64,000 nt of DNA from Algoriphagus kandeliae (lineage in GTDB: Bacteria; Bacteroidota; Bacteroidia; Cytophagales; Cyclobacteriaceae): positions 434,001-498,000 of the forward strand of contig NZ_SPSB01000001.1 of the NCBI RefSeq assembly GCF_004571135.1. Direction: 5' to 3'. The position numbers and the translations under genes were made by a program. The notes under the pieces were generated by a model that saw only the letters and a list, made by a program, of their open reading frames with translations, did not search any database and was not told the DNA's origin. The stretch's first letter is position 1, and every line of letters starts with the position of its first letter. Positions 44,467 to 53,814 of the stretch are shown here, piece after piece.

Positions 44467-45681
44467 TTAGCCTTTCAGTACAGCTTGTACTTTTTCGGCG
44501 GCTTCTTTCAAAGTAATCGCAGAGAATACTTTCAATCCTGACTCGTCAATGATTTTAGCACCTTCTTCTGCGTTGGTTCCTTGCAATCTTACGATAATTG
44601 GAACGCGAATATCGCCAATAGATTTGTAAGCTTCAACAACCCCGCTAGCAATTCTATCACATCTTACGATACCTCCAAACACGTTGATCAAAATAGCTTT
44701 CACGTTAGGATCTTGAAGGATGATTCGGAAACCAGCTTCTACGGTAGTTGCATTTGCACCACCACCTACATCCAAGAAGTTTGCAGGTTCACCGCCGGAC
44801 AATTTGATCATGTCCATAGTAGCCATAGCCAAACCAGCACCATTCACCATACAACCTACGTTTCCGTCAAGTTTTACATAGTTAAGTCCTGATTTTCCAG
44901 CTTCAACTTCCAATGGATCCTCCTCAGTGATGTCTCTTAGCTCAGCCAAGTCCTTATGTCTGTACAAGGCATTGTCATCCAAATTTACTTTGGCATCAAC
45001 AGCCAAGATCTTATCATCAGATGTCTTAAGAACTGGGTTGATCTCAAACTGAGAAGAATCGGTAGCTTCGTATGCCTTGTAAAGAGCGGCGATAAATTTC
45101 ACCATTTCCTTGAAGGCATTTCCTGATAGACCAAGTTTGAAAGCTACTTTACGAACTTGGAATGCCTGCAAACCAACCTTAGGATCAATCCATTCTTTGA
45201 TGATTTTCTCAGGGCTTTTCTCAGCTACCTCCTCGATGTCCATTCCGCCTTCAGTTGATGCCATGATCACATTACAACCTTTAGCACGATCGAGTAGGAT
45301 AGAGAGGTAATATTCTTTTGGTTCTGAGTCACCTGGATAATATACATCCTCAGCGATCAAAACCTTATTTACTTTTTTTCCTTCAGGACCAGTTTGGTGA
45401 GTTACCAAAGTTCCACCCAAAATATTTCGGGCTTTTTCACTCACTTCTTCCAACTTCTTGGCCAAGACCACACCATTGGAACCAGTTTCTTGGATTTTAC
45501 CCTTTCCTCGTCCTCCGGCGTGAATTTGAGCTTTCACTACGTACCAGGAAGTACCGGTTTCTGCATTTAGTTTTATTGCTGCTTCATGTGCAGCTTCTGG
45601 TGTGTCAGCTACGATTCCTTGTTGAACCCGTACACCATAACCTTTCAATACTTCTTTTGCCTGATACTCGTGTATGTTCAT
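44467..45681 (-). CDS. sucC: succinate--CoA ligase (ADP-forming) subunit beta
   Basis: Nucleotide-binding subunit of the TCA-cycle enzyme converting succinyl-CoA to succinate with ATP formation. It has an ATP-grasp domain starting MNIHEYQAKEVLKGYGV and including KAQIHAGGRGKG, FEINPVLKT (metal/ATP site), and a C-terminal CoA-ligase domain with FLDVGGGA and the INVFGGIVRCDRIA signature. The 404 residues are slightly longer than E. coli SucC (388). sucD is not adjacent, unlike in many genomes. Confidence 0.96.
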   Translation of the reverse strand: MNIHEYQAKEVLKGYGVRVQQGIVADTPEAAHEAAIKLNAETGTSWYVVKAQIHAGGRGKGKIQETGSNGVVLAKKLEEVSEKARNILGGTLVTHQTGPEGKKVNKVLIAEDVYYPGDSEPKEYYLSILLDRAKGCNVIMASTEGGMDIEEVAEKSPEKIIKEWIDPKVGLQAFQVRKVAFKLGLSGNAFKEMVKFIAALYKAYEATDSSQFEINPVLKTSDDKILAVDAKVNLDDNALYRHKDLAELRDITEEDPLEVEAGKSGLNYVKLDGNVGCMVNGAGLAMATMDMIKLSGGEPANFLDVGGGANATTVEAGFRIILQDPNVKAILINVFGGIVRCDRIASGVVEAYKSIGDIRVPIIVRLQGTNAEEGAKIIDESGLKVFSAITLKEAAEKVQAVLKG

Positions 45682-45725
45682 TGCTCAAAATTTTTGGCGA
45701 AGTTAAGCCCTTCCTTTTTATAAAT

Positions 45726-45733
45726 CAAACCTA
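45726..45733 (-). promoter_or_regulatory. -7 promoter element (TAGGTTTG) for sucC
   Basis: TAnnTTTG match on the minus strand about 45 nt before the sucC ATG, in the divergent 140-nt gap to the ABC ATPase gene. No clear -33 box is seen. Confidence 0.45.
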
Positions 45734-45821
45734 CAAAAAGCCTTTTTTATGAAAAAAAAGCCCTTTATTTCGATTTTCCAGTTAAAATTGGAAAGTCAAT
45801 TTCATTTGATTGCAATCTAGT

Positions 45822-46472
45822 ATGCTGACAGCCAGAGAGATTCATAAGTCCTACGGAAGCCTTCATGTTTTAAAAGGAGTAAATCTGGAAATATCCCAAT
45901 CCGAGATAGTATCCATTGTGGGTTCATCGGGGGCAGGAAAAAGTACATTACTCCATATTCTGGGGACATTGGACCAGCCAGACTCCGGTCAGGTGCTTGT
46001 TGATGGCGTTGATCTTTTTAGAATGAAGCGGGAAAAACTAGCTGAATTTAGAAATCAGCAGATTGGATTCATATTTCAGTTTCATAATCTTCTTCCTGAA
46101 TTCACAGCTCTTGAAAACATCCAAATTCCTGGATTTATTCAGGGAACTGCGGAAGAAAAATTGAAAAAAAGAGCACTTGATTTGGCTGATTTACTAGGAA
46201 TTTCTCATCGATTGGACCATAAACCCTCAGGACTTTCAGGTGGGGAACAGCAACGAGTGGCGGTCGCTCGGGCCCTAATCAATGATCCCAAAATAGTTTT
46301 TGCCGATGAGCCTAGCGGTAATTTGGACACAAGAAATGCTCATCAACTCCATGAATTATTCTTCAAGCTTCGGGATGAATTAGGGCAGGCATTTGTCATT
46401 GTAACACACAATGAGGAACTCGCTCAAATGGCTGACCGGAAACTCGAGATGAAAGATGGAGTGATGGTTTGA
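45822..46472 (+). CDS. LolD-like ABC transporter ATP-binding protein
   Basis: 216-residue ATPase with Walker [11 protein letters not shown]-loop [17 protein letters not shown], signature [15 protein letters not shown], Walker [13 protein letters not shown] and an H-loop VTHN. The [28 protein letters not shown] segment resembles LolD, which with LolC/E releases lipoproteins from the inner membrane to LolA. The permease is not adjacent, so a MacB- or FtsE-type role cannot be excluded. The ATG at 45822 is chosen over an upstream in-frame TTG. It is convergent with, and 1 nt from, the peroxiredoxin gene. Confidence 0.85.
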   Translation: MLTAREIHKSYGSLHVLKGVNLEISQSEIVSIVGSSGAGKSTLLHILGTLDQPDSGQVLVDGVDLFRMKREKLAEFRNQQIGFIFQFHNLLPEFTALENIQIPGFIQGTAEEKLKKRALDLADLLGISHRLDHKPSGLSGGEQQRVAVARALINDPKIVFADEPSGNLDTRNAHQLHELFFKLRDELGQAFVIVTHNEELAQMADRKLEMKDGVMV

Positions 46473-46473
46473 T

Positions 46474-46923
46474 TTATTTCTGAATCTGATTCAGCATGCT
46501 TTGGATGTGCGCTTTCGATTCAAACATATCCTGAAAGACACCAACGATTTTTAATTCCGAGTCGATTAAATAAGTGATGCGTTTAGGCATTTTGATCAAG
46601 GGAATCAAGGCATCATAAGCTTTACATACCTTGCCGCTTTCATCAGAAAGCAATTCAAAAGGTAAGCGATGCGCCTTTTTGAATTTTTCGTGAGTTTCCA
46701 AATTGTCTCGACTTATCCCAAACACTGGAACATCCAAATTTCGGAATGCCTCAAATTGATCGCGAAATTCACAGGCTTCAGCTGTACAACCCGGGGTAAA
46801 ATCTTTTGGATAGAAATAAAGAATAAATGTTTTTCCTGCTAAGTCCTGATGTAAGTTCAATTCTATTCCAGCAGTTCCTTTTAGCTTGAAATCCGGTGCT
46901 TTTGTTCCAATTTTTAATGCCAT
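46474..46923 (-). CDS. peroxiredoxin, BCP type (thioredoxin-dependent thiol peroxidase)
   Basis: 149-residue cytosolic peroxidase with the peroxidatic Cys in PKDFTPGCTAEACEF, a nearby resolving-type Cys five residues on, and the GISRDNLETHEKF segment. It reduces hydroperoxides with thioredoxin as donor. The start at MALKIGTKAPDF (46923) is preferred over a Met three residues upstream. Its stop nearly touches the LolD-like gene stop, with no terminator between. Confidence 0.93.
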   Translation of the reverse strand: MALKIGTKAPDFKLKGTAGIELNLHQDLAGKTFILYFYPKDFTPGCTAEACEFRDQFEAFRNLDVPVFGISRDNLETHEKFKKAHRLPFELLSDESGKVCKAYDALIPLIKMPKRITYLIDSELKIVGVFQDMFESKAHIQSMLNQIQK

Positions 46924-47059
46924 ACTGTCCAAACAATAATTTTCGCCAAAAGTTAGTCAAAATCGAAAATTGAGGAAAATCGAAACTTTCCACGAACTTT
47001 GCGCGGATCATGTTTCACCTCAACTTCCCTCTCATTTGAAATTATCAGGAGTTCAATCC

Positions 47060-47863
47060 ATGCTATTGGCGGGGATATTTTTTGCCCTGATGAATGTCTC
47101 CGTCAAGTATATTCCTCATATCCCTGCGATTGAGATTATTCTTTTTCGATCATTGTTTAGTTTGGTTTTTAGTTTTCTTGTTCTTCGAAAGCAGCAGGTC
47201 CCGGTTTTTGGAAATAATAAACTCTTATTGGTTATCCGGGGGATAGTTGGATCGATTGGGTTGATTTCCTTTTTCTATACCCTTCAAAAAATTCCCCTAG
47301 CCAGTGCGGTAACTATCCAATATCTCTCACCCATATTTACTACCATCTTGGGGATTTTTGTGGTGAAAGAGCGGGTAAAGCCTATTCAGTTCCTTTATTT
47401 CGGACTATCCTTTGTTGGGGTTTTGGTAATTCAAGGATTCGATCCAAGGGTGAATCTGCTTTATGCATCCATTGGGATAATCTCTGCTTTGTTTTCTGGA
47501 ATGGCCTACAATGTCATTCGGAAATTAAAGACCTCTGAACATCCTCTTGTGATTATCTTTTATTTCCCTTTGGTAACCATGCCAATAGCTATCATTTTTA
47601 GTTATTTTTCTTGGGTACAACCGGTTGGGATTGATTGGCTTTTGTTGCTTTGGATTGGAATTTGTACGCAAGCTGCTCAGTACTTTATGACGGTAGCATA
47701 TCAAAAGTCAAATGTCTCCAAAGTTTCCAGTTTAAGTTATATGGGAATTGTTTATGCACTGGTATTTGGTTTTATCCTGTTCGGGGAAACTTTCGAATTG
47801 GCTTCGTACCTTGGGATGGGATTAGTGTTGTTGGGTATTTTATTGAATTTGAGAGAAAAATAG
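47060..47863 (+). CDS. EamA/DMT-family transporter
   Basis: Ten predicted TM helices in two EamA repeats, with first-repeat features FFALMNVSVKYI and YTLQKIPLASAVTIQYLSPIFT and a second-repeat YMGIVYALVFGFILFGE. It is a drug/metabolite-type exporter or importer of unknown substrate. The start is uncertain: ATG at 47060 is used, while TTG at 47036 or 46970 are in frame. An upstream TTTGCG near 46997 may be a promoter -7 and argues against the longest form. It is followed immediately by the lipoprotein gene. Confidence 0.85.
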   Translation: MLLAGIFFALMNVSVKYIPHIPAIEIILFRSLFSLVFSFLVLRKQQVPVFGNNKLLLVIRGIVGSIGLISFFYTLQKIPLASAVTIQYLSPIFTTILGIFVVKERVKPIQFLYFGLSFVGVLVIQGFDPRVNLLYASIGIISALFSGMAYNVIRKLKTSEHPLVIIFYFPLVTMPIAIIFSYFSWVQPVGIDWLLLLWIGICTQAAQYFMTVAYQKSNVSKVSSLSYMGIVYALVFGFILFGETFELASYLGMGLVLLGILLNLREK

Positions 47864-47899
47864 ATGGAATGGTTACAAAAGGGTAGGTTGGTGCGACTA

Positions 47900-48793
47900 A
47901 TGAAAAAGCATAGTACTATGAGCCCTAAACAGTTTTCAGTTTTTGCCTCTATAGTGGCAATGGCATTCCTTATTTTTTCCTGCGATAAAGAGGTGGAAGT
48001 TCCTGGAGGGGGAGCTGCATTTGATTGTAATCAATTAAGCTATTCGGATACAATCTATTATATCAGCGCCACTCAGTCTGTTTTGGTAAGTCCTCAAACC
48101 AACCTTGAAGGTCAGGGAACATTTGAAGTATCACCTGATGGCTTGGCTATTGATACCAACACAGGTGTAATCGATGTGAATGCTAGTGAAACAGGTCTCA
48201 AATATAAAATCACATTTACTCCTACAGGATCCAATCAGGTTTGCGAGACTTTTGTAACCATAGGGGGGGTTAATTACCTAGATGGTATTTATGTTTTGGA
48301 TCAAAATGAAACCCTTGCCGGGCCAATTTACAATGGGGTTCCTGGACTTCCCCTACCATGTCCGGATGATGATTCGGATGATGGAAGTTCGGATGATGAC
48401 AGCTGTGATTTTGATGTAGAAAACCCTTCAGGAATTTTATTGGAAGATTTAGGATTTGAAATCTCAAGTAAGGGGGTTTTTGATCTTTTGGAAACAGTAG
48501 AAAATGGAACCTTCGGGGCTATACCTGTAAATGGCGAGTCTTTGGATGTGGAGTTGTATTATAAATTACCTGATTTGAGCAGCAATGCATTAAACTCTAT
48601 CCCTTTACGCTTTTTTTACTACGAAACGGTCGCTGATATTCCTCAAGCTTTATTAGATGATATAGAGGAAAAAAGTGATCTAATCAATGAAAGTAGGTCA
48701 GGAAATTCTCTTAATTTCAGGGTAATGAATGAAACCAGGCCTCGAAGAGTTCCAAGACCACCTTTTATAGTAATCGTGGCTAGATTGGAATAG
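47900..48793 (+). CDS. secreted lipoprotein with cadherin/Ig-like fold and Asp-rich segment
   Basis: 297-residue lipoprotein: signal with lipobox LIFSC (Cys28), an Ig/cadherin-like segment (GTFEVSPDGLAIDTNTGVIDV, typical of putative-Ig folds), then an acidic patch DDDSDDGSSDDDSCDFD that may bind calcium, and a beta-rich C-terminal half ending in RVPRPPFIVIV. The frame is open from an ATG at 47864 directly after the EamA stop, but the signal peptide argues for 47900 or 47918. It lies 20 nt before the CHAT gene on the same strand, so the two are probably cotranscribed. Function unknown. Confidence 0.75.
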   Translation: MKKHSTMSPKQFSVFASIVAMAFLIFSCDKEVEVPGGGAAFDCNQLSYSDTIYYISATQSVLVSPQTNLEGQGTFEVSPDGLAIDTNTGVIDVNASETGLKYKITFTPTGSNQVCETFVTIGGVNYLDGIYVLDQNETLAGPIYNGVPGLPLPCPDDDSDDGSSDDDSCDFDVENPSGILLEDLGFEISSKGVFDLLETVENGTFGAIPVNGESLDVELYYKLPDLSSNALNSIPLRFFYYETVADIPQALLDDIEEKSDLINESRSGNSLNFRVMNETRPRRVPRPPFIVIVARLE

Positions 48794-48812
48794 GGGCCTT
48801 AATTGCTCCCCT

Positions 48813-51548
48813 GTGTTCAAAACTCTTGCACCCATATTTTTTTGCTTCCTATTAATTCTTCCTTTTGTAGGTAAAAGTCAATCAGTTGAAAAACTACTTC
48901 GAAAAGCTGATTCTCTTTACCAATTACCCTATCCCCAAGAGGAGGATGATTTGTTGGCAATAGAAATCTATAAGCAAGTTTTGAGTGAGGTTCCCGATGT
49001 AGATTTGGCAAGTGCTTTTGTTCGAGCTTCGGAGAATCTGGGAAGTTTATTGCTGCTTTATAACCAACAGCAGGAAGCAGCAGATACTTATCGAAGAGGA
49101 ATCAATTATGCAAAGGCCTTTGGTCTAGCCGATACCTTGGTCTATAATTCCAATTTATTCTTAGGGGAGGTCTTATTTAGAATGAGCCGATTAGATTCGG
49201 CTATCCTTCATTTGAAGGAAGCAGAACGAATTCAGAGGGACTTAATCAGTTCTGCTTTGCCGGAGCGCTTATTCAATGCTTTGGGAGTTTATTATTTTGA
49301 GACTGGAAATTACCTTCAGAGTATTACCTACTTTGATCAAGCAGAAAGCTATTTGGGAGGCGAGGACCCCGATTATATCCAATATGCCCGCTATAGTTTT
49401 TTGAGTAATAAGGCTTCAGCACTCTATCATTTGGAGCTTTATGATAGCGCAAGAACTATCTATCATCAATTATTGGATTGGAATATCAATACCAATCAGA
49501 TTCGCCTCAATTTGGCGAATACATTTTTGAAAGAAAATAGAGGAGAAGATGCGCTAGCTGCCTTGAACCAAATTCAAAACCCCGGAGAAGGAAATATACT
49601 TTCCTTTTTAAATCTCCTAACTAAAGCCTATTTGCAGACAAATTCACTGGAAAAAGCTGATAGTCTTTTGGAGCTAACAGCTTATACTTTGGATAGACTA
49701 GGCGTACCAGAGAAGAATTACCAAAGGGGAACCTATTTTGAAAATAAAGGCACTTACTATCGCATGCTGAATCAGGATAAGGAGGCGCTTACCTATTTTC
49801 ATCAAGCTGTGGTGGAATTGCATCCCGATTTTAGGAATGAGGATAATTTTTCTAACCCATCCGATCTTTCTTTAGGAATGGCTTCCATCTCATTGTTTGA
49901 AAATTTGATCGCTAAAGCGGAAACAGCTTGGTTAATTTTTGAAAGGGAAAGCAATCAGACTTATTATACTCTAGGAAAAGAAACCTATCAGGTAGCCTTT
50001 TCCTTGGCAGATTATCTTTCCTCAAATTTCGACAATGATGAAGCAAGGATATTTTTGGGTGACCAGGTTATCGAGGCATATAGAAATTCAATTGCAAGTC
50101 TATTTTCTTTTTATTCCAAAAACCCAGTAGAGGGATATAAAAACCAGGCTTTTATCTGGGCAGAACAAAGCAAATCGAGTGCATTGAGATTGGGAGTATT
50201 GGAAAATAAGCTGAAGGAAGATTCGGGTGTTCCCAAGTCATTTTTAGAGACGGAAAAAGAACTTCAGCAGCGAATAGCGATAAACTACAGGAATCAATAT
50301 GAGTCTCAAGATCTTTCCGAAATCCAAGATTTAAAAAAGGAATACAACAGCCTTCAAATCGAGCTTTCTCGAACAAGAGAAAGAATCAAATCATTTTATC
50401 CTCAAGCGGAAAGTAGGATGGAAATTGATGTAAAGACCATTCAACAAGAATTGACAGATGGGGATATACTATTTTCGTTTTTTGAAGGAAAAGAAAAGCT
50501 CCACCTCTTTATTCTAGACGAGTCTGGCTTGGATTGGCGATTGGTTTCATGGGATGAAACAAAAAGGAATCAAGTCTTAGATTGGAAGCGTAATCTTCGA
50601 ACCTGGAGAGGAGGGATGTCATATAAAAGCCCCGAAATTCTCTCCGAGCTGAGCAATGCCTTTTTTTCTAATTTGGAGTGGGATAGTAAATCGGTTTTAA
50701 TGATTATTCCACATGGGGTTTTCTCAGGTGTTTCTTTTGATGAATTTCCTATTGGAAATGAATTCCTGATTCAGAAAATTCCGATTAGCTATCAATTTAC
50801 AGCTCTACAGCTACGCAAAATGGGACAAACAGAATGGGAAGGGGAGTCTTTATTTAGTTTTGCTCCTTTCTCTGAATCTCAGACTGAACTTGAAAACTTG
50901 CCGGCACTTCCGGGTTCTTATCAGGAAATAGAAAACTTACCTGGGGAAAAGTTCTTTGGAAAAGAAGCTAGTAAAGCCCAATTCTTAAAAGAGGCAAGTC
51001 AATCCCGCTATCTGCATTTGGCAACACATGCAATTGCTTCAGGGGAAGAGTCAGCTGTTTCATTTATTGCTTTTTATCCATCGGAAGATTTTAGACTATT
51101 TGATTCTGAGTTGAGTTTCCAACCCTTGGATGGAGTAGAGTTGGTTTTTTTAAGTGCTTGTGAAACAGCATCAGGACGTTTTAGTGAATCGGAAGGGTTG
51201 GTATCCTTGGCTAGAAGTTTTGCGATGTCTGGAGTAGAGGAGTTAGTATCCACGCTTTGGTTGACAGAAGATCAGGTCGCAGCTTATTTATCGCAGAGAT
51301 TTTATGAACATTTGGAAGATGGAAAAAACTATGCAAAAGCACTGCAATTAGCCAAGATTGAATTAATAAATGACCCTCAAATGGCCCAATTTTCGGAAGC
51401 TCCATATTGGACTAATTTTATTTTGGTTGGTCAATTACAATACAACTCCGGTAAAGATCGTATTCTCAGAATCGTGTTGTATTTCGGCATATTTCTGCTG
51501 ATTTCAGGAATTGTTTATGCAATTGCTATCCGTTTGTTCAGAGAATAA
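48813..51548 (+). CDS. secreted TPR-CHAT domain protein with C-terminal membrane anchor
   Basis: 911-residue protein: signal peptide (about residues 1-22), TPR-type helical repeats (about 25-430), a charged coiled linker (about 460-540), a CHAT caspase-like domain (about 580-870) with the catalytic dyad His739 in HLATHA and Cys783 in LSACETASG, and one C-terminal TM (about 885-905) with a short basic tail. This topology would place TPR and CHAT parts outside the cytoplasm. The start codon is GTG (48813-48815). CHAT domains elsewhere act as proteases (separase-like, or with type III-E CRISPR and gasdermins), but those are cytosolic; the target here is unknown. A sigma/anti-sigma-like unit converges on it. 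Confidence 0.88.
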   Translation: MFKTLAPIFFCFLLILPFVGKSQSVEKLLRKADSLYQLPYPQEEDDLLAIEIYKQVLSEVPDVDLASAFVRASENLGSLLLLYNQQQEAADTYRRGINYAKAFGLADTLVYNSNLFLGEVLFRMSRLDSAILHLKEAERIQRDLISSALPERLFNALGVYYFETGNYLQSITYFDQAESYLGGEDPDYIQYARYSFLSNKASALYHLELYDSARTIYHQLLDWNINTNQIRLNLANTFLKENRGEDALAALNQIQNPGEGNILSFLNLLTKAYLQTNSLEKADSLLELTAYTLDRLGVPEKNYQRGTYFENKGTYYRMLNQDKEALTYFHQAVVELHPDFRNEDNFSNPSDLSLGMASISLFENLIAKAETAWLIFERESNQTYYTLGKETYQVAFSLADYLSSNFDNDEARIFLGDQVIEAYRNSIASLFSFYSKNPVEGYKNQAFIWAEQSKSSALRLGVLENKLKEDSGVPKSFLETEKELQQRIAINYRNQYESQDLSEIQDLKKEYNSLQIELSRTRERIKSFYPQAESRMEIDVKTIQQELTDGDILFSFFEGKEKLHLFILDESGLDWRLVSWDETKRNQVLDWKRNLRTWRGGMSYKSPEILSELSNAFFSNLEWDSKSVLMIIPHGVFSGVSFDEFPIGNEFLIQKIPISYQFTALQLRKMGQTEWEGESLFSFAPFSESQTELENLPALPGSYQEIENLPGEKFFGKEASKAQFLKEASQSRYLHLATHAIASGEESAVSFIAFYPSEDFRLFDSELSFQPLDGVELVFLSACETASGRFSESEGLVSLARSFAMSGVEELVSTLWLTEDQVAAYLSQRFYEHLEDGKNYAKALQLAKIELINDPQMAQFSEAPYWTNFILVGQLQYNSGKDRILRIVLYFGIFLLISGIVYAIAIRLFRE

Positions 51549-51579
51549 AAAAAAATCCGGCAAAGTAATTTGCCGGATT
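51543..51579 (-). terminator. intrinsic terminator between the CHAT gene and the acidic lipoprotein gene
   Basis: A perfect 12-bp stem AAATCCGGCAAA/TTTGCCGGATTT with a GTAA loop. The strong T run is on the minus strand, so it serves mainly the lipoprotein gene and weakly the CHAT gene. Confidence 0.85.
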
Positions 51580-51597
51580 TATTGAAATGATGTTGGC

Positions 51598-52323
51598 TTA
51601 GTTCAATTCCAATTCGATATCAGAAGATTCTTCAATTTTCTTCAAAATTCTCAAGTAAATAGAGCGATTTATATCTCTGGAAATCACTAAAACGCCATCG
51701 GTTAATTCAGCATCTTCCAACTCAGACTGGGAAATACCACTAAACCAATTTTCTGCATTGATTTCCATCAGGGCGAGGGGATTGTTTATTTCGTCAATGT
51801 AAAAGAGCCGATCATCTTCTGATTCCAATTCTAGTTCAAAATCTAAATCATCATCGTCGTCTCCATATACTTCCAATCGAAGTGGGACTGTGCTTCCGTC
51901 TGAATTACCGAAGGTTCCTTCCAAAAAGATACTAGGCTCATTTTGATGATCGATAAGATCTATTTCAAATTCGATTTCTACGTAATTTCCAGATTCAATA
52001 TTGATGAAAAAGTCTACGTCAGAAGAGAATTCATCAAAGGTGATTTTTTTGATTTCCGGGAATCGGTAGGAAACTTCACGCTCAAACTCTCCATTTTCAT
52101 CACTTCCTTCAACTTCTAGTTCTATTTCTTTTACCTGCAAAAATCCGCTGGTAATGCTGACACCTTGTTCCAAAATTCTACCATTGGGAGATGAATTGTT
52201 GCTGAGTTTTACACCAACTCCCAATTGGATGTCACCATTTCCAACGGCAAGTGGTTCTTCTTTTTCTCCGCATGAAAAAACTGTGATAAGGGCTGCGATT
52301 GTTACTAATTGATAATTCTTCAT
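51598..52323 (-). CDS. acidic lipoprotein, function unknown (DUF4382-like)
   Basis: 241 residues with a lipobox (TVFSC, Cys18) and a beta-rich body very high in Asp and Glu, including a DDDDD cluster near residue 155. The arrangement ITSGFLQVKEIELEVEG with a following fixed-length beta region resembles DUF4382-type carbohydrate-binding-like lipoproteins, but I cannot confirm the family. It is downstream of the anti-sigma-like gene by 98 nt on the same strand and ends at the shared terminator. Calcium binding is possible but unproven. Confidence 0.65.
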   Translation of the reverse strand: MKNYQLVTIAALITVFSCGEKEEPLAVGNGDIQLGVGVKLSNNSSPNGRILEQGVSITSGFLQVKEIELEVEGSDENGEFEREVSYRFPEIKKITFDEFSSDVDFFINIESGNYVEIEFEIDLIDHQNEPSIFLEGTFGNSDGSTVPLRLEVYGDDDDDLDFELELESEDDRLFYIDEINNPLALMEINAENWFSGISQSELEDAELTDGVLVISRDINRSIYLRILKKIEESSDIELELN

Positions 52324-52421
52324 GGTTCAGTTTATTTGTTTTACTTAGGTCGATACAGATTTAGAATTTGTAACCGCGATTTTCAATTTTTTTAACGAAT
52401 TGAAATAAATATTAGTGCAGA

Positions 52422-53186
52422 TCAGTATTTCAAATCCAGAATTTGAATTTTGAACGCATCCCACCTGTCCAAGTTTCTTCGATATTTATGAGTTGGATTT
52501 GATCGAATCTTTTCAACCTGATTCTTAGCACTGGAATAATCGCCTTGAAGGATATAGCCTTTTACGAGGTAATAATCAATCTCATCATCTAGGAAAGACG
52601 CTTCCTCCTGCTGATTTTTCCTTTGAAGTTCCAAAAGTTCTTCGACGGCCTCCTTTCCGTTTCCTATTTCAAGATGACTCATAGCTACTAAAAATTGTCC
52701 TTCCTTCTCAAGACTTTGTTGATTTTTTCCTAGGCTAAGGACTTGCTGGAAATCCTTATTTCGATAGGATTCTTTCATCTGATCTAGACTGGATTCCGCT
52801 TCACCTCGCATCAAAGGAACTTGATAGCTCAGAAAATTATCCTGTAATCCCTCTGGTGTGGTTGTCAAAAAGAGAAAAGATCCCAATCCCACTAATAAGA
52901 GTGTGAGGGAAGCGGCGATACGAAGGAGCCAGGTAAACCCTGATTTCCTATCATTCGAATCCAAGGAGCGGGTATTTCTATTTTCCAAGAAGCTTGATTG
53001 AGTCTTATGGATGAGCTTTTTCCATTCGGAAAGCTCAATGGCTTTTCTGCTCATCTCAAGTGCTTTCAGTTCAAGGTTTAGGTTTTCATCCTGAGACAGA
53101 GCCTTTTCAACTTCCAGTTTTTTTTCTGGAGTCAATTTATTTTCCAAGTAATCTTCGAGTACGTTTAAGTCAATGTTAGTATTCAT
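52422..53186 (-). CDS. single-pass membrane protein with anti-sigma-like N-terminus and TPR-like C-terminus
   Basis: 254 residues. The N-terminal cytosolic part (about 1-85) has the DYLENKLTPEKKLEVEKALSQDENL helix pattern typical of Bacteroidota anti-sigma and zf-HC2-like regulators, without Cys/His zinc ligands. One TM lies at about 87-108. The extracytoplasmic part (about 125-250) has TPR-like helices (YRNKDFQQVLSLG, GYILQGDYSSAKNQVEKI). It overlaps the sigma-factor gene by 11 nt, so it is made in fixed ratio to it. Control of that sigma factor by an outside signal is inferred from topology and overlap. Confidence 0.75.
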   Translation of the reverse strand: MNTNIDLNVLEDYLENKLTPEKKLEVEKALSQDENLNLELKALEMSRKAIELSEWKKLIHKTQSSFLENRNTRSLDSNDRKSGFTWLLRIAASLTLLLVGLGSFLFLTTTPEGLQDNFLSYQVPLMRGEAESSLDQMKESYRNKDFQQVLSLGKNQQSLEKEGQFLVAMSHLEIGNGKEAVEELLELQRKNQQEEASFLDDEIDYYLVKGYILQGDYSSAKNQVEKIRSNPTHKYRRNLDRWDAFKIQILDLKY

Positions 53187-53799
53187 TTCTCAGGATTTTT
53201 TGGAGGTTGGTTTTGATGGATGGATTTGCTAGGACGGATTCATGGAGTGCTTTCAAGCATTTGTATTTTTTGTTTCTCAGCACCTGCTCAGAACTGAATT
53301 CCATTTGTTCACAGATTTCTTTCATAGGGAGCTCCTCGTAATAGAAGAGTTGAAGAATTCTTCGGCATCTTTCTCCCAACTGTTCAAAAAGCCTCATGAT
53401 GAAGTTATAATCCTCCTGTCTAGAAATGGCTTCTGTAATGATGGCTGAATTTTCCTGACCCTGAGTATGGAAGTGTTCATTCCGTTTTTGGGTACTTTTT
53501 CGTTTCCTTATTTCAGAGATCCATTGGTTTTTTGCAATACTGTAGAGTATGGACTTTATGGATGATTCTCCTCGAAATTTTTGACTTACTATCATTTGAA
53601 CAAATACCAACATAGTTTCTTGAATGATGTCTGCGGCATCGTCAGCTGAGCCGGAATTTTGAATGATTAAATTTTCCAACATTCCATAGTGCTGCTCATA
53701 TAGTTGAGAAATCGCCAAGTTTTGATCCTGTTTTTTAAGGATCATCTGGACTAATTCCTCATCACTCCACTTTCGATTTACCTTCATTCGAACATTCAT
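53176..53799 (-). CDS. ECF-type RNA polymerase sigma factor
   Basis: 207 residues with sigma region 2 (around AADIIQETMLVFVQMI, SIKSILYSIAKNQWISEIRKRK) and region 4 (CRRILQLFYYEELPMKEICEQMEFSSEQVLRNKKYKCLKAL), without regions 1 and 3. It is larger than the 160-190 typical of ECF factors. It overlaps the membrane TPR protein gene, its likely regulator. A second Met at 53787 is possible. An 8-bp inverted repeat lies just upstream. Confidence 0.92.
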   Translation of the reverse strand: MNVRMKVNRKWSDEELVQMILKKQDQNLAISQLYEQHYGMLENLIIQNSGSADDAADIIQETMLVFVQMIVSQKFRGESSIKSILYSIAKNQWISEIRKRKSTQKRNEHFHTQGQENSAIITEAISRQEDYNFIMRLFEQLGERCRRILQLFYYEELPMKEICEQMEFSSEQVLRNKKYKCLKALHESVLANPSIKTNLQKILRNEY

Positions 53800-53814
53800 T
53801 GTTTTGTCGTACCT

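Noticed and set aside
44389..44541. Plus-strand open frame over the tRNA gene
   Set aside because: The sequence folds as tRNA-Arg on the minus strand; the frame is fortuitous.
48813..51548. CHAT protein as part of a type III-E CRISPR or gasdermin system
   Set aside because: There is no gasdermin-like or Cas gene nearby, and the protein has a signal peptide and a C-terminal TM.
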